This document shows positions 36,408 to 45,232 of a stretch of 64,000 nucleotides of DNA, piece by piece. Location of the stretch: the NCBI RefSeq assembly GCF_900177625.1, contig NZ_FXAU01000003.1, positions 310,001 to 374,000 on the forward strand, in the 5' to 3' direction. Positions within the stretch are counted from its first letter, which is position 1, and every line of letters begins with the position of its first letter. A program made the translations under genes and the position numbers. The notes beneath the pieces were generated by a model. That model was given only the letters and a program-made list of their open reading frames with translations. It did no database searches and was not told the DNA's origin. Origin of the DNA: Sphingobacterium psychroaquaticum (GTDB taxonomy: Bacteria; Bacteroidota; Bacteroidia; Sphingobacteriales; Sphingobacteriaceae).

Positions 36408-38039
36408 TTATCTTTCAATATCCTTAAGGCTTGCCATTTTTTTGTATTCTAAGAAGCCTTTGATGTCTTCAAAATGTTCACGAACACGTTTGTTGCCAAA
36501 CTCAAAAACTTTTTTCGCCAGGCCGTCCAAGAAATCACGGTCGTGTGAAACCAGAATCAATGTACCATCAAAGTCTTGTAATGCATCTTTGATAATATCT
36601 TTTGTCTTCATATCCAAGTGGTTGGTTGGCTCATCGAGAATCAAAACGTTCACCGGCTCCAGCAAGAGCTTAATCATAGCTAACCGCGTCTTTTCACCAC
36701 CCGATAATACTTTTACTTTTTTCGTTGTGTCATCACCGCTGAACATAAACGCGCCAAGTAGGTCTTTGATCTTAACGCGTACATCGCCGACGGCAATTTG
36801 ATCTATGGTTTCGAATACGGTTAATTCCTCGTCCAATAACGCGGCTTGATTTTGTGCGAAATAACCAATTTTTGCATTATGACCTACTTTAAGAGAGCCT
36901 TCAAAGTCGATTTCGCCCATTATAGCCTTGATCATCGTAGACTTTCCTTCACCATTTTTTCCAACGAAAGCGACTTTCTCTCCGCGTTCGATCACCATTG
37001 CGGCTTTTTCGAACACCAGGTGATCTCCATATGCCTTCGTAAGATCTTCTACAATCAGTGGATACTGTCCTGAACGTGGAGATGGTGGAAATTTTAAACG
37101 AAGTGCAGAGGTGTCGACCTCATCGATTTCTATAATCTCTAGTTTCTCGAGCATTTTCACCCGCGACTGCACCTGTAGCGTTTTGGAGTAAGTACCTCTG
37201 AATCTATCGATAAACTCTTGATTGTCGGCGATAAAACGCTGTTGCTCTTCGTACGCTTTTAGTTGGTGCTGACGTCGCTCTTTGCGCAATTCTAGGTAGT
37301 GACTGTATTTAGCTTTATAGTCGTAAATGCGACCCATCGTTACCTCAATAGTACGGTTGGTAATATTATCCACAAAGGCACGGTCATGGGAAATAACGAT
37401 TACTGCTTTTGCAGAATTGACCAAGAAATCCTCTAACCATTGAATACTTTCGATATCCATGTGGTTGGTAGGCTCATCCAATAAAATTAAATCAGGTTTT
37501 TTCAGAAGGATTTTTGCTAATTCAATACGCATGCGCCATCCACCGGAAAATTCGGAGGTCTGACGGCTAAAATCGGCACGCTCAAAACCTAAACCTTTTA
37601 ATACTTTTTCTACCTCTGCATCGTAGTTGGTGTCTTCGATAGAATAGAACTTTTCACTCAATTCTGAAACACGCTCGATTAACTTCATGTAATCATCGGT
37701 TTCGTAGTCGGTTCTGATATTTAACTGTTCGTTCAATTCTTCCAACTCATCCCGCATTTTATATACTTCATCAAATGCTTTAGATGTCTCCTCAAAGACA
37801 GTCATGCCATCCGTGGTAAGTAAGTGCTGAGGCAAGTAGGCGATTACAGCATCTTTGGGTCCTGATATATTACCTGTTGTTGGCTTTCCAGCCCCCGCAA
37901 TAATCTTTAATAGTGTGGATTTTCCTGCACCATTTTTACCCATAAGGGCTATTTTATCATTTTCATTGATCGAGAATGATACATCACTGAAAAGTGTCGT
38001 TCCACCAAAAGAAACGGAGATGTTGTTTACGTTGACCAT
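36408..38039 (-). CDS. ABC-F family ATPase
   Basis: A 543-residue cytoplasmic protein with two ABC ATPase domains and no membrane segment, the layout of ribosome-binding ABC-F translation factors (EttA/Uup/YbiT group). Domain 1 has Walker A GKNGAGKST, signature SGGWRMRIELAKILL and Walker B LILLDEPTNHMD. Domain 2 has GKNGEGKST, LSGGEKTRLAMIKLL and LILDEPTNHLD. The linker at about 235-310 is rich in charged residues, as expected for the P-site tRNA interaction motif. The length and the absence of a C-terminal coiled-coil extension best suit a YbiT-like housekeeping member. A -7 match lies 146-153 bp upstream, giving an unusually long leader. Antibiotic-resistance function is neither shown nor excluded. 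Confidence 0.93.
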   Translation of the reverse strand: MVNVNNISVSFGGTTLFSDVSFSINENDKIALMGKNGAGKSTLLKIIAGAGKPTTGNISGPKDAVIAYLPQHLLTTDGMTVFEETSKAFDEVYKMRDELEELNEQLNIRTDYETDDYMKLIERVSELSEKFYSIEDTNYDAEVEKVLKGLGFERADFSRQTSEFSGGWRMRIELAKILLKKPDLILLDEPTNHMDIESIQWLEDFLVNSAKAVIVISHDRAFVDNITNRTIEVTMGRIYDYKAKYSHYLELRKERRQHQLKAYEEQQRFIADNQEFIDRFRGTYSKTLQVQSRVKMLEKLEIIEIDEVDTSALRLKFPPSPRSGQYPLIVEDLTKAYGDHLVFEKAAMVIERGEKVAFVGKNGEGKSTMIKAIMGEIDFEGSLKVGHNAKIGYFAQNQAALLDEELTVFETIDQIAVGDVRVKIKDLLGAFMFSGDDTTKKVKVLSGGEKTRLAMIKLLLEPVNVLILDEPTNHLDMKTKDIIKDALQDFDGTLILVSHDRDFLDGLAKKVFEFGNKRVREHFEDIKGFLEYKKMASLKDIER

Positions 38040-38387
38040 TTTTATTCTTAAAAGCCTGTGCTGGCTGATTTATAGCGGCTACTTCTTTGTTTTTGAAACA
38101 GTCGGCTTTTGTTAGCGTGGCGTGCATAACGTTAGGCAAACGGCTTTTGTCAATACAAACTATGTAGCTAAGCGTATTTGGGCGCAAAGTTACGATTAAA
38201 AAAGATTTTTAACAGATAGATTTTTATGATGGTCATAAGATGCTGAAATAATACAAATGCATCGATTTCAAAGGTCTTTAATTTTGCGAAAGGTTTAAAA
38301 AATGTTAAATGATATTTTTTTAAGTCTTTCGGCATTGCTTTTGAATTAAAATAATAGATATTTAATCATCTATAAATTCTTAAGCCT
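38040..38387. other. Intergenic region between the ABC-F gene and a small ORF
   Basis: The left half is the leader and promoter of the minus-strand ABC-F gene. It contains two copies of ACAAAAGCCG (minus-strand reading) in the leader. The right half is AT-rich, without a recognisable gene or strong hairpin, and presumably holds the promoter of the small ORF at 38388. Confidence 0.4.
38185..38192 (-). promoter_or_regulatory. Putative -7 element of the ABC-F gene
   Basis: Read on the minus strand, TAACTTTG matches TAnnTTTG. It implies a leader of roughly 140 nt. Confidence 0.45.
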
Positions 38388-38552
38388 ATGAAAAAGATAA
38401 GAGTTACAACGGAGGATGGTTCAGAATTAAAAATCAATAAATCTGATATCAGAGTTTCAAAGTGTTCCCCGAGACAATACCCATTTGCATTGGTTGGCGT
38501 ATCGTTAAAAGACGGGAAGATCATACTTGAAAAGCGATCAGATAATTTATAG
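38388..38552 (+). CDS. Small hypothetical protein (54 residues)
   Basis: The frame opens with ATG, is uninterrupted and encodes 54 mostly polar residues starting MKKIRVTTEDGSELKINKSD and ending in EKRSDNL. It shows an alternating beta-strand pattern (KIRVTT, ELKINK, ALVGVSLK, KIILEK), which looks like a small folded beta domain. No family was recognised. It stands alone in a plus-strand gap, 150 bp before the acetyltransferase gene. Confidence is moderate because the only support is composition, a clean start and a lack of a competing gene. Confidence 0.45.
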   Translation: MKKIRVTTEDGSELKINKSDIRVSKCSPRQYPFALVGVSLKDGKIILEKRSDNL

Positions 38553-38702
38553 AAAACCATCACATTATAATAATTCTCACCTTTGATCGTCTCGAATACA
38601 AAGGTGAGAATTTTACCTTCTATTTTGCGATTTGAATCTTTTCACCATTATAGGTATTACCTATTTATGTATATCTTTATTATTAAGAACAAATCGATAC
38701 AA

Positions 38703-39221
38703 ATGTCCGCAGAAAATACAAGATCAGGCAACAGGTATACTTTGGAACATATGGTGCCTTCGCAGTGGGAGCTTTATAAAAGTATCCGGCTTGAAGCCCT
38801 CCAGACCAACCCGGAAGTGTTTGGAAGTAACTACGCGAAAGAAGTGCTGTATACACAAGAAAATTGGGTTTCTTTTTTAGCAGATTCGACGCGCGCTATT
38901 TTTGGCTTATGGAGGCAAGGTGAGATCGTCGGTTTGACGGCTGTGGCACTTCATCGAGATGATCCAACCAAAGCGATTCTGTATTCGACATTTATCAAAG
39001 AGGAGCACCGTGCAAGAGGCTTGTCACGGCTTTTCTATGAAGCTAGAATTGAGTGGGCCAGATCCCAGGGATGTGCCGCGGTGGTGGTGTCTCATCGACA
39101 AGGTAATGACGCTTCCATGGCGGCTAATCAGCGGTATGGATTTATTTATACACACACGGAACAAACGCAATGGCCCGATGGGACTGTCGATGATGAACTG
39201 ATGTATATTCTGGAATTGTAG
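38703..39221 (+). CDS. GNAT-family N-acetyltransferase
   Basis: A 172-residue acetyl-CoA-dependent N-acetyltransferase. Strand beta-4/motif A is visible as ILYSTFIKEEHRARGLSRLFY, where R-A-R-G-L-S is the pyrophosphate-binding loop. NDASMAANQRYGFIYTH is motif B with the usual YGF. The first 15 residues are polar. The acceptor substrate is unknown. An in-frame extension upstream to 38583 exists, but it encodes an implausible N-terminus, so the ATG at 38703 was chosen. A terminator follows directly after the stop codon. Confidence 0.85.
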   Translation: MSAENTRSGNRYTLEHMVPSQWELYKSIRLEALQTNPEVFGSNYAKEVLYTQENWVSFLADSTRAIFGLWRQGEIVGLTAVALHRDDPTKAILYSTFIKEEHRARGLSRLFYEARIEWARSQGCAAVVVSHRQGNDASMAANQRYGFIYTHTEQTQWPDGTVDDELMYILEL

Positions 39222-39247
39222 AAAACACCTGCCTTGGCAGGTGTTTT
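39222..39247. terminator. Terminator after the acetyltransferase gene
   Basis: AAAACACCTGCC (39222-39233), a 2-base centre and GGCAGGTGTTTT (39236-39247) followed by T form an intrinsic terminator that starts at the base after the stop codon. A near-copy lies at 41879-41906. Confidence 0.85.
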
Positions 39248-39330
39248 TATTTATTGTTTTTTAAAAACAAAATGATGCGTAGGTTGGTTAATTTGAAAAG
39301 ATAATAAGTACATACCTCCTGTGTTATATT

Positions 39331-41829
39331 ATGAGTAAAAAAGAACAACCTTACCTGGGGCTCCATGACGATGAGGTCATCGAATCTCGCGCAAAGCACG
39401 GCTCCAACCAATTGAAGTCTACGACAAGGTGGCACTTTTTACATACTATTTTGGGCTTGTTAAAGGAGCCTATGATCATCCTTCTATTGGTAACCTGCAG
39501 TATATATTTGCTTAACCGATCGTATGATGATGCAATTTTTATGGCATTTGCGATTTTATTTATGGTGGCGATAGAGATTTTTCAAAACATGCGAACGAAG
39601 GTCGCCATGGAAAATCTGAAGGATTTGTCGCAGCCTAAGACTCTGGTATATCGTAATGGGGAAAGGTTTTATATACAGAGCGAGGAATTGGTTGTGGGTG
39701 ATGTGATGGTGGTGGAAGAAGGGGGCGCAATTCCTGCTGATGCTTTGGTTTTGGATTTCCATGATTTTTCGGTTAATGAGGCTGTTTTAACGGGGGAGTC
39801 TCTTTCTGTTTTTAAAAATACCTCCGGTGAGAACAAAATCTTTAAAGGTACTTTAGTGGCGACGGGTACAGCGACAGCAAGAGTTACAGCGGTGGGAGAT
39901 TTTACTGCGATCGGCAAAATAGGAACTTCAATTACGGCAATTGAAGTGGAGAAAACGCCATTAGAGGTGCAGATAAACAACTTTGTTGGTAAGATGGTGC
40001 TAGTTGGCGCGTTGGTATTTGGAACGGTGTTGTTAATTAATTATCTCGAGTCGCGGTCTTTTGTGGACAGCCTATTGAAATCGTTGACATTGGCTATGAG
40101 TATCCTACCGGAAGAGATACCTGTTGCTTTCACCTCTTTTATGGCGTTGGGGGCCTGGCGTCTTATGAAGGTAGATGTGGTTGTTAAGAATATGAAAACA
40201 GTGGAGACATTGGGTAGCGCCACGGTAATTTGTGCAGATAAAACAGGAACTCTTACACAGAACAAGATGCAGTTGTCCGCCACTTATTCCGCTGTTGAAA
40301 AGGAGATTTTTTACTATGAGGGTAAGGCTGATGCTCATGGGGCAGAGGTGGTCGCCGTTGCGATGTGGGCGAGCGAATCTATGCCTTTCGATGGAATGGA
40401 AAAGGCGCTGCATAAAGCTTATTTGGAGCAGCAGGAGACCGATCAACGGGATACTTATACCTTGGTAGAGGATTACCCGCTCAGCGGGCAACCGCCCATG
40501 ATGACGCATGTATACAAGAAGCCCGATGGTCGCTTTTTGGCAGCCTCTAAGGGGGCTCCGGAAGCAATTATTGCGGCTTGTAAAATGAGTAATGCTGAGG
40601 TTGCTGTGGTTACTAAAGTAATGGATGAGCTGACGTCAAATGGATATCGATTACTGGGGGTCGCATGTACAGAATTGGATACTGCCGATTTCCCACCAGA
40701 CCAATGGGGGTTTGATTTTGCCTTTGTAGGTTTAGTTGCATTTTATGACCCGCCCAAAGCGAATATTCGAGAAGTGCTTAGCGATTTCCGTAAAGCAGGT
40801 ATTGAAGTTAAAGTTATCACGGGTGATAATCTGTTGACTACAAGAGCGATTGCGCAGCAGGTCGGGCTTGTACAAGTTGAAAATGGTTTGATCGGGGCGC
40901 AAATACAGGAAATGACGGATGAGGAACTGTCTAAGCAGTTGTCCAACACGGCTGTTTTTGCGCGCATGTTTCCGGAAGGGAAGTTGCGGATTATTAATCT
41001 GTTGAAAAAACAAGGACATATTGTGTCTATGGTAGGAGATGGTGTTAATGATGGCCCTGCTCTGCGTGCAGCGCATATTGGCATTGCGATGGGACATAAA
41101 GGAACTGATATTGCGAAACAGGCTGCCTCATTGATATTAGTGGAAGATGATCTTTCTCGAATGGTCGACGCAATAGCGATGGGAAGGCGGATATACTCGA
41201 ATTTGAAGAAAGCCATTCAGTATATAATCTCTATTCATATTCCTATTATACTTACGGTTTTACTTCCGTTGATATTGGGGTGGGTATATCCCCATATTTT
41301 TACGCCCATGCATATTATTTTCTTGGAGTTGATTATGGGGCCAACGTGCTCTATTGTTTTCGAGAATGAACCGTTAGAAAAAAATGCGATGAATGAACCT
41401 CCTCGTTCCTATGTTCGTACTTTTCTGAAAGGAAAGGAGCTTATGGTGAGTGTCGTGCAGGGGCTGGTGATTACCCTTGGTATTTTAATAACGTATCAAT
41501 GGGGTGTTTCGAGAGGTGCGTCGGAGAGTGAGGTGCGGAGTATGGTTTTCCTTACATTGATTAATGCGAATATCTTTTTAACCTTGGTCAATCGCTCGTT
41601 TTTTTATTCGATTTGGTATACATTACGCTATAAAAATAATTTGGTGCCTCTTGTTATCAGTGCAACTGTACTTTTGGTAATGTCCTTATTTTTGATTCCT
41701 TTTTTTACAAGCTTCTTTGGTTTTACGAGTCTCTCTATGGAAAAATGGTTTTTTAGTTTAGTTGTAGGTGCGCTTTCTGTATTGTGGTTTGAGGGGGTTA
41801 AGTGGTATGGGCGAGGAAAGAGGAAGTAA
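39331..41829 (+). CDS. P-type cation-transporting ATPase, P2-like, substrate uncertain
   Basis: This 832-residue inner-membrane pump uses ATP to move a cation. An N-terminal cation-ATPase domain comes first, then an actuator domain with TGES. The phosphorylated Asp is residue 303 in DKTGTLT, and the hinge motif is GDGVNDGPAL. About ten membrane segments are seen. Membrane segment 4 has PEEIP in place of PEGLP. Segments 5 and 6 do not keep the calcium ligands known from SERCA (Asn768, Glu771, Asn796, Asp800): the matching stretches are SIHIPIIL and FLELIMGPTCSIVF. It is therefore not a safe calcium-pump call. The gene stands alone between two nearly identical terminators. Confidence 0.88.
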   Translation: MSKKEQPYLGLHDDEVIESRAKHGSNQLKSTTRWHFLHTILGLLKEPMIILLLVTCSIYLLNRSYDDAIFMAFAILFMVAIEIFQNMRTKVAMENLKDLSQPKTLVYRNGERFYIQSEELVVGDVMVVEEGGAIPADALVLDFHDFSVNEAVLTGESLSVFKNTSGENKIFKGTLVATGTATARVTAVGDFTAIGKIGTSITAIEVEKTPLEVQINNFVGKMVLVGALVFGTVLLINYLESRSFVDSLLKSLTLAMSILPEEIPVAFTSFMALGAWRLMKVDVVVKNMKTVETLGSATVICADKTGTLTQNKMQLSATYSAVEKEIFYYEGKADAHGAEVVAVAMWASESMPFDGMEKALHKAYLEQQETDQRDTYTLVEDYPLSGQPPMMTHVYKKPDGRFLAASKGAPEAIIAACKMSNAEVAVVTKVMDELTSNGYRLLGVACTELDTADFPPDQWGFDFAFVGLVAFYDPPKANIREVLSDFRKAGIEVKVITGDNLLTTRAIAQQVGLVQVENGLIGAQIQEMTDEELSKQLSNTAVFARMFPEGKLRIINLLKKQGHIVSMVGDGVNDGPALRAAHIGIAMGHKGTDIAKQAASLILVEDDLSRMVDAIAMGRRIYSNLKKAIQYIISIHIPIILTVLLPLILGWVYPHIFTPMHIIFLELIMGPTCSIVFENEPLEKNAMNEPPRSYVRTFLKGKELMVSVVQGLVITLGILITYQWGVSRGASESEVRSMVFLTLINANIFLTLVNRSFFYSIWYTLRYKNNLVPLVISATVLLVMSLFLIPFFTSFFGFTSLSMEKWFFSLVVGALSVLWFEGVKWYGRGKRK

Positions 41830-41878
41830 TCGTCCGTACCATCAAACATAAGAAAAGTGAAAGGTATTTGCAATAAAT

Positions 41879-41906
41879 AAAAACACCTGCTTCAGCAGGT
41901 GTTTTT
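41879..41906. terminator. Bidirectional terminator between the P-type ATPase and the minus-strand operon
   Basis: AAAAACACCTGC (41879-41890), loop TTCA and GCAGGTGTTTTT (41895-41906). It would stop the ATPase transcript (plus) and the catabolic operon ending at 41909 (minus). Confidence 0.85.
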
Positions 41907-41908
41907 AT

Positions 41909-42967
41909 TTATTGTTGACTCAGAAAATCACGCACGAATGCATCGTCGTTCAGTTCCGGATATTCCCGATACATACGGTCTATCTCTTCGCTTTGTCCCG
42001 GAGAAAGAACCTCTTTGGGGTTGAGGCACCAGATACCCTCCATTAAGCCTTGTCTGTAAAGTACTTCATGAATCCCTGGTATGCAACCATGGAAGTCGTG
42101 TGATGGATCGAAAAATGCCGCATTGCTCTCCGTTACGGCTATTGCTTTGCTCAGCAAAGCATCTGCTGTGGCATTAGTTGGGTTCTGCTTGTATGCCTTC
42201 GTTTCGGCAAGTAACGAAACAGCTTTCTGTGTCCACACCGCCCAATGTCCCAAAAGACCACCTTTGAAGTCAACAGCGATAGTACGGCCGTTAACAGGAA
42301 AACGATAGGTTGTCATCAAATCATTGACGATATTATCATCATTACCGGTATACATCGCAATTTTATCGTGTCGCCCCGAGTTGGCAACAGCACGCATAAC
42401 ATCGATTGTTTGATAACGGTTAAAAGAAGCACATTTAATCGCGACGACATTTTCAATTTTTGCAAATTCGAGCCAGAACTCGTAGCTAAAAATACGTCCA
42501 CCTACCGAAGGCTGGAGGTAAAACCCAAATACGGGCAGGATGGCAGCAACAGCACGTGTACGTTCAAGGATTTCCTCTTCTGTCCAACCTTGAAGTCCGC
42601 CCATACTCAATAATCCAATATCATAACCGTAACGTACGGCTATTTCCGCCTCACGGGTAGCCTGTTCCGTTGGGCCGCAGATGCCTGCCACCTTAACAAA
42701 AGGACGGTCAAGGTTGGCTTGTTCAATTTCTTCGCTCGCCCATTTTAGAACCGTTTCAAAAAGGTTGACCTCTGGATCACGGATTTCAAACTGCGTGGAG
42801 TGTACCGCTATTGCAATGCCTCCTGCGCCGCTTGCCATGTAGTAGCGCGTCAATAATCGTTGATATTGCTCGTTTATCTTTCGGTCCGCATTTAGTGCTA
42901 GCGGATGCGCCGGAATAACTGTGCCTTCCCAAAGGTGAGCGCTAAGTTCTTTTGTTAGTGTTTTCAT
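41909..42967 (-). CDS. DHDPS/NAL-superfamily lyase
   Basis: A 352-residue cytoplasmic protein with the TIM-barrel of the dihydrodipicolinate synthase/aldolase superfamily, which makes or breaks C-C bonds next to pyruvate via a Schiff base. The catalytic Lys is in VVAIKCASFNRY and the Tyr in FGFYLQPSVGG. The usual GTTGE pyruvate-binding loop is altered to AVHSTQFEIRD, and the protein is about 50 residues longer than typical members, so the reaction is probably not lysine synthesis. The ATG at 42967 shares one base with the stop of the upstream dehydrogenase-like gene. Last gene of the minus-strand arm. In context it could cleave a 2-keto-3-deoxy sugar acid, which is inference. Confidence 0.85.
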   Translation of the reverse strand: MKTLTKELSAHLWEGTVIPAHPLALNADRKINEQYQRLLTRYYMASGAGGIAIAVHSTQFEIRDPEVNLFETVLKWASEEIEQANLDRPFVKVAGICGPTEQATREAEIAVRYGYDIGLLSMGGLQGWTEEEILERTRAVAAILPVFGFYLQPSVGGRIFSYEFWLEFAKIENVVAIKCASFNRYQTIDVMRAVANSGRHDKIAMYTGNDDNIVNDLMTTYRFPVNGRTIAVDFKGGLLGHWAVWTQKAVSLLAETKAYKQNPTNATADALLSKAIAVTESNAAFFDPSHDFHGCIPGIHEVLYRQGLMEGIWCLNPKEVLSPGQSEEIDRMYREYPELNDDAFVRDFLSQQ

Positions 42968-43989
42968 TAGAATTTTCCCTTTCTTTCTTGAAAGTGTGTG
43001 TCTTTGTTCCAAAGTTGTCCACCCTCCAGAAGCCATTTTGCTGTGATGTCTATCGCTTCGCGAATTGTCGTGTTTGGATATCCAAATAAACGGTGGCATT
43101 CCGATGCGTTATTTAGCAGAGCTGTACCCGCCGCTTGGTTCACAAAAGTTGCGGTTGTGCCAAAATGTTCCGCAAAGCGTTCCGCAATCCAGCGTGTCGA
43201 CAAAGTCTCCGGACCGGTAACATTTAACATCTTCGCCGGCGACTCACAGTGCAGTAAAGCGCGCAAAGCAATTTCGTTCGCATCTCCTTGCCAAATCACG
43301 TTTACGTTTTCACTCGTCAGATCGATTGGACGCCCTTCGCGCACGGCCTTTGCAATCTCTACCAATACACCATAACGAAAGTCTACAGCGTAGTTCAAGC
43401 GGTAGATCAATGTCGGAGTATTATTCTTTTTTGAGAAATATTCAAAGATACGTTCCCGTCCAAGGCATGATTGTGCATATTCGCCAACAGGTTCCGGTGT
43501 TGTTTCTTCCGATACACAACCGTCTGTCACAGGAACAAAAGGAAGGACATTTCCAGAAGAAAAAGCAACAATATTAGCTTGCTTAAAGTGGGAGGCAACA
43601 AGACCAGGGAGGTACGCATTCATGGCCCAAGTAAAGTCTTCGTTCCCTGTTGTTCCGAATTTATGTCCAGCTAAGTAAATGATGTTCGGAACCTGCGGCA
43701 GTTGCTTCAGTTCCTCTTCATTTAATAAGTCGCATGCTATAGTTTCAATTCCGATCTCTTCAAGCTCTTGTTGCAGCGCTTTATCGGAAAAGCGAGATAC
43801 CCCGATTATTCGCTTGGAGATACCTGCTGCGGCTAATGCACGAACAGCAAGTTTAGCCATGCTCGGTCCCATTTTACCACCGATACCTAAAAGCATGATA
43901 TCGCCTTGTATTTTTTTGATATCCTCAATCAGGCGCTGCGAAGGAGCGAGGATTTCTGCTTCAAGTTGTTCTAAAGTTTTGTTTTGCAT
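42967..43989 (-). CDS. NAD-dependent epimerase/dehydratase-like protein, extended SDR
   Basis: A 340-residue Rossmann-fold protein. The nucleotide-binding glycine motif is GIGGKMGPSMA near residue 35, and VAFSSGNVLPF carries the expected catalytic Ser region. The canonical YxxxK of extended SDRs reads YAQSC, so the Lys is lost. The enzyme may be inactive, use another base, or have a changed role. It overlaps the downstream lyase gene by one base and follows the Nramp-like gene by 10 bp, so these are co-transcribed. The substrate is probably a sugar acid or its derivative, judged only by the neighbours. Confidence 0.82.
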   Translation of the reverse strand: MQNKTLEQLEAEILAPSQRLIEDIKKIQGDIMLLGIGGKMGPSMAKLAVRALAAAGISKRIIGVSRFSDKALQQELEEIGIETIACDLLNEEELKQLPQVPNIIYLAGHKFGTTGNEDFTWAMNAYLPGLVASHFKQANIVAFSSGNVLPFVPVTDGCVSEETTPEPVGEYAQSCLGRERIFEYFSKKNNTPTLIYRLNYAVDFRYGVLVEIAKAVREGRPIDLTSENVNVIWQGDANEIALRALLHCESPAKMLNVTGPETLSTRWIAERFAEHFGTTATFVNQAAGTALLNNASECHRLFGYPNTTIREAIDITAKWLLEGGQLWNKDTHFQERKGKF

Positions 43990-43999
43990 AGTTTGTAAA

Positions 44000-45226
44000 T
44001 TATTTGATTAGACTTTGCGCGCTATGGTAGGCCAGAACCACCAAAACCATAAGCCCAAGAACAGCCCATATGTTTGTTAATGTTTTGTTTTTAAAATCCC
44101 CCATGATCTCTTTATCGTTAGCGATAAGCAACATGATAATGCCAATAAAGGGTACCAGGAAAATAGTGATACTCTGTGCGAAGACAATCAATTCTAGAGG
44201 TAGTTTCCCAAACACTAGCGCGATGATCGAACCGAAAATCATGACCAAGGAGATGAATAGCTTCACCATGCGGTTGTTTAGGTTATTGCCATAACCAAAT
44301 GTATCCCCCAGGAGCGATCCTCCCAATACGGCGTTCCCAATGAGGGAGGAGAATGAGGCTCCAAAAAGACCGATGAAGAAAAGGTGTGAGGCATAACTAC
44401 CTAATAATGGCTCCAGTGCTTTTCCCATCTCTGCTGCCGAGCTCAGTTTAATCCCTAAAGGGTGCAAAGTATTAGCTGCACAAACCATGACAGCAGCACT
44501 CATGATACCTAAAATTGTGATACCAACACGACTACCCAGTAACTGCCGACTAGCATCCAATGGCGCTCCAGAAGCCTTCCGGCGAGCTTGTACCAGGTAG
44601 CTTTGATAAAAAGCACCAACAATCGAAAAGCAAGAGGCTGTAAAAGCAATAATTAAACCGAGGGAGCCTTCTGGAATAGTAGGAATAAAACCTTTCGAGA
44701 AATCGACTAGCGGTGTTTGGATCATTACTGCTGTAGATAGAAAAGCAAAAAGCATCAGGATAATCAGACCAAGCATCAACTTTTCTAGTATAACATAAAA
44801 AGACTTAAAGAATAAGAGAAGAATTCCAATGACATTGAACACGATAATCCATATTTTCGGATTCGTTCCAGTTGCTTCTGAAATGGATATGGAAACACCA
44901 GTTGCATTTCCTGATTGGAAGGATGTCGCTACAAGAAATATCCCCAGTCCAATAATAATGGACACACTTTTACCAAATTTTTGGTTGATCAGGGATAGCA
45001 AGGATTCTTCTCGTGCCAAGCCAATCCGAGCTCCCATATTGGTGAACACCATCATAAAGAAAACGGCGACGACGATAATCCATAAAAGGGCAAATCCGTA
45101 GTCGGTACCCATCTTCGACGTGATCGTCATTTTACTGGGCCCAAAAACCAAGGCAGCGGTAATAATTCCGGGACCCAAAATCGAGAGCCAGTTTTTAAGA
45201 AACGATGTTTTATTCTTATTTTCCAT
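44000..45226 (-). CDS. Nramp-superfamily transporter lacking metal-binding motifs
   Basis: A 408-residue inner-membrane carrier with about 11 segments and the LeuT-like layout of the Nramp family (GPGIITAALVFGPSKMT in segment 1, GAFYQSYLVQARR in segment 6). True Nramp proteins need DPGN in segment 1 and MPHN in segment 6 to bind Mn or Fe. Here these positions read GPSK (residues 29-32) and FYQS (about 206-209). Metal transport is therefore unlikely. It sits 6 bp after a sugar dehydrogenase gene and 10 bp before an SDR gene. Uptake of an organic acid or sugar acid made by this locus is a reasonable inference. Confidence 0.85.
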   Translation of the reverse strand: MENKNKTSFLKNWLSILGPGIITAALVFGPSKMTITSKMGTDYGFALLWIIVVAVFFMMVFTNMGARIGLAREESLLSLINQKFGKSVSIIIGLGIFLVATSFQSGNATGVSISISEATGTNPKIWIIVFNVIGILLLFFKSFYVILEKLMLGLIILMLFAFLSTAVMIQTPLVDFSKGFIPTIPEGSLGLIIAFTASCFSIVGAFYQSYLVQARRKASGAPLDASRQLLGSRVGITILGIMSAAVMVCAANTLHPLGIKLSSAAEMGKALEPLLGSYASHLFFIGLFGASFSSLIGNAVLGGSLLGDTFGYGNNLNNRMVKLFISLVMIFGSIIALVFGKLPLELIVFAQSITIFLVPFIGIIMLLIANDKEIMGDFKNKTLTNIWAVLGLMVLVVLAYHSAQSLIK

Positions 45227-45232
45227 AAGGCA

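Noticed and set aside
38583..38702. N-terminal extension of the acetyltransferase
   Set aside because: The extension starts upstream with a non-family sequence; the ATG at 38703 gives the expected N-terminus.
39331..41829. Calcium-transporting ATPase as a firm call
   Set aside because: The ion ligands of segments 5 and 6 are not conserved, so the ion was left open.
44000..45226. Manganese transporter MntH
   Set aside because: DPGN and MPHN motifs are absent.
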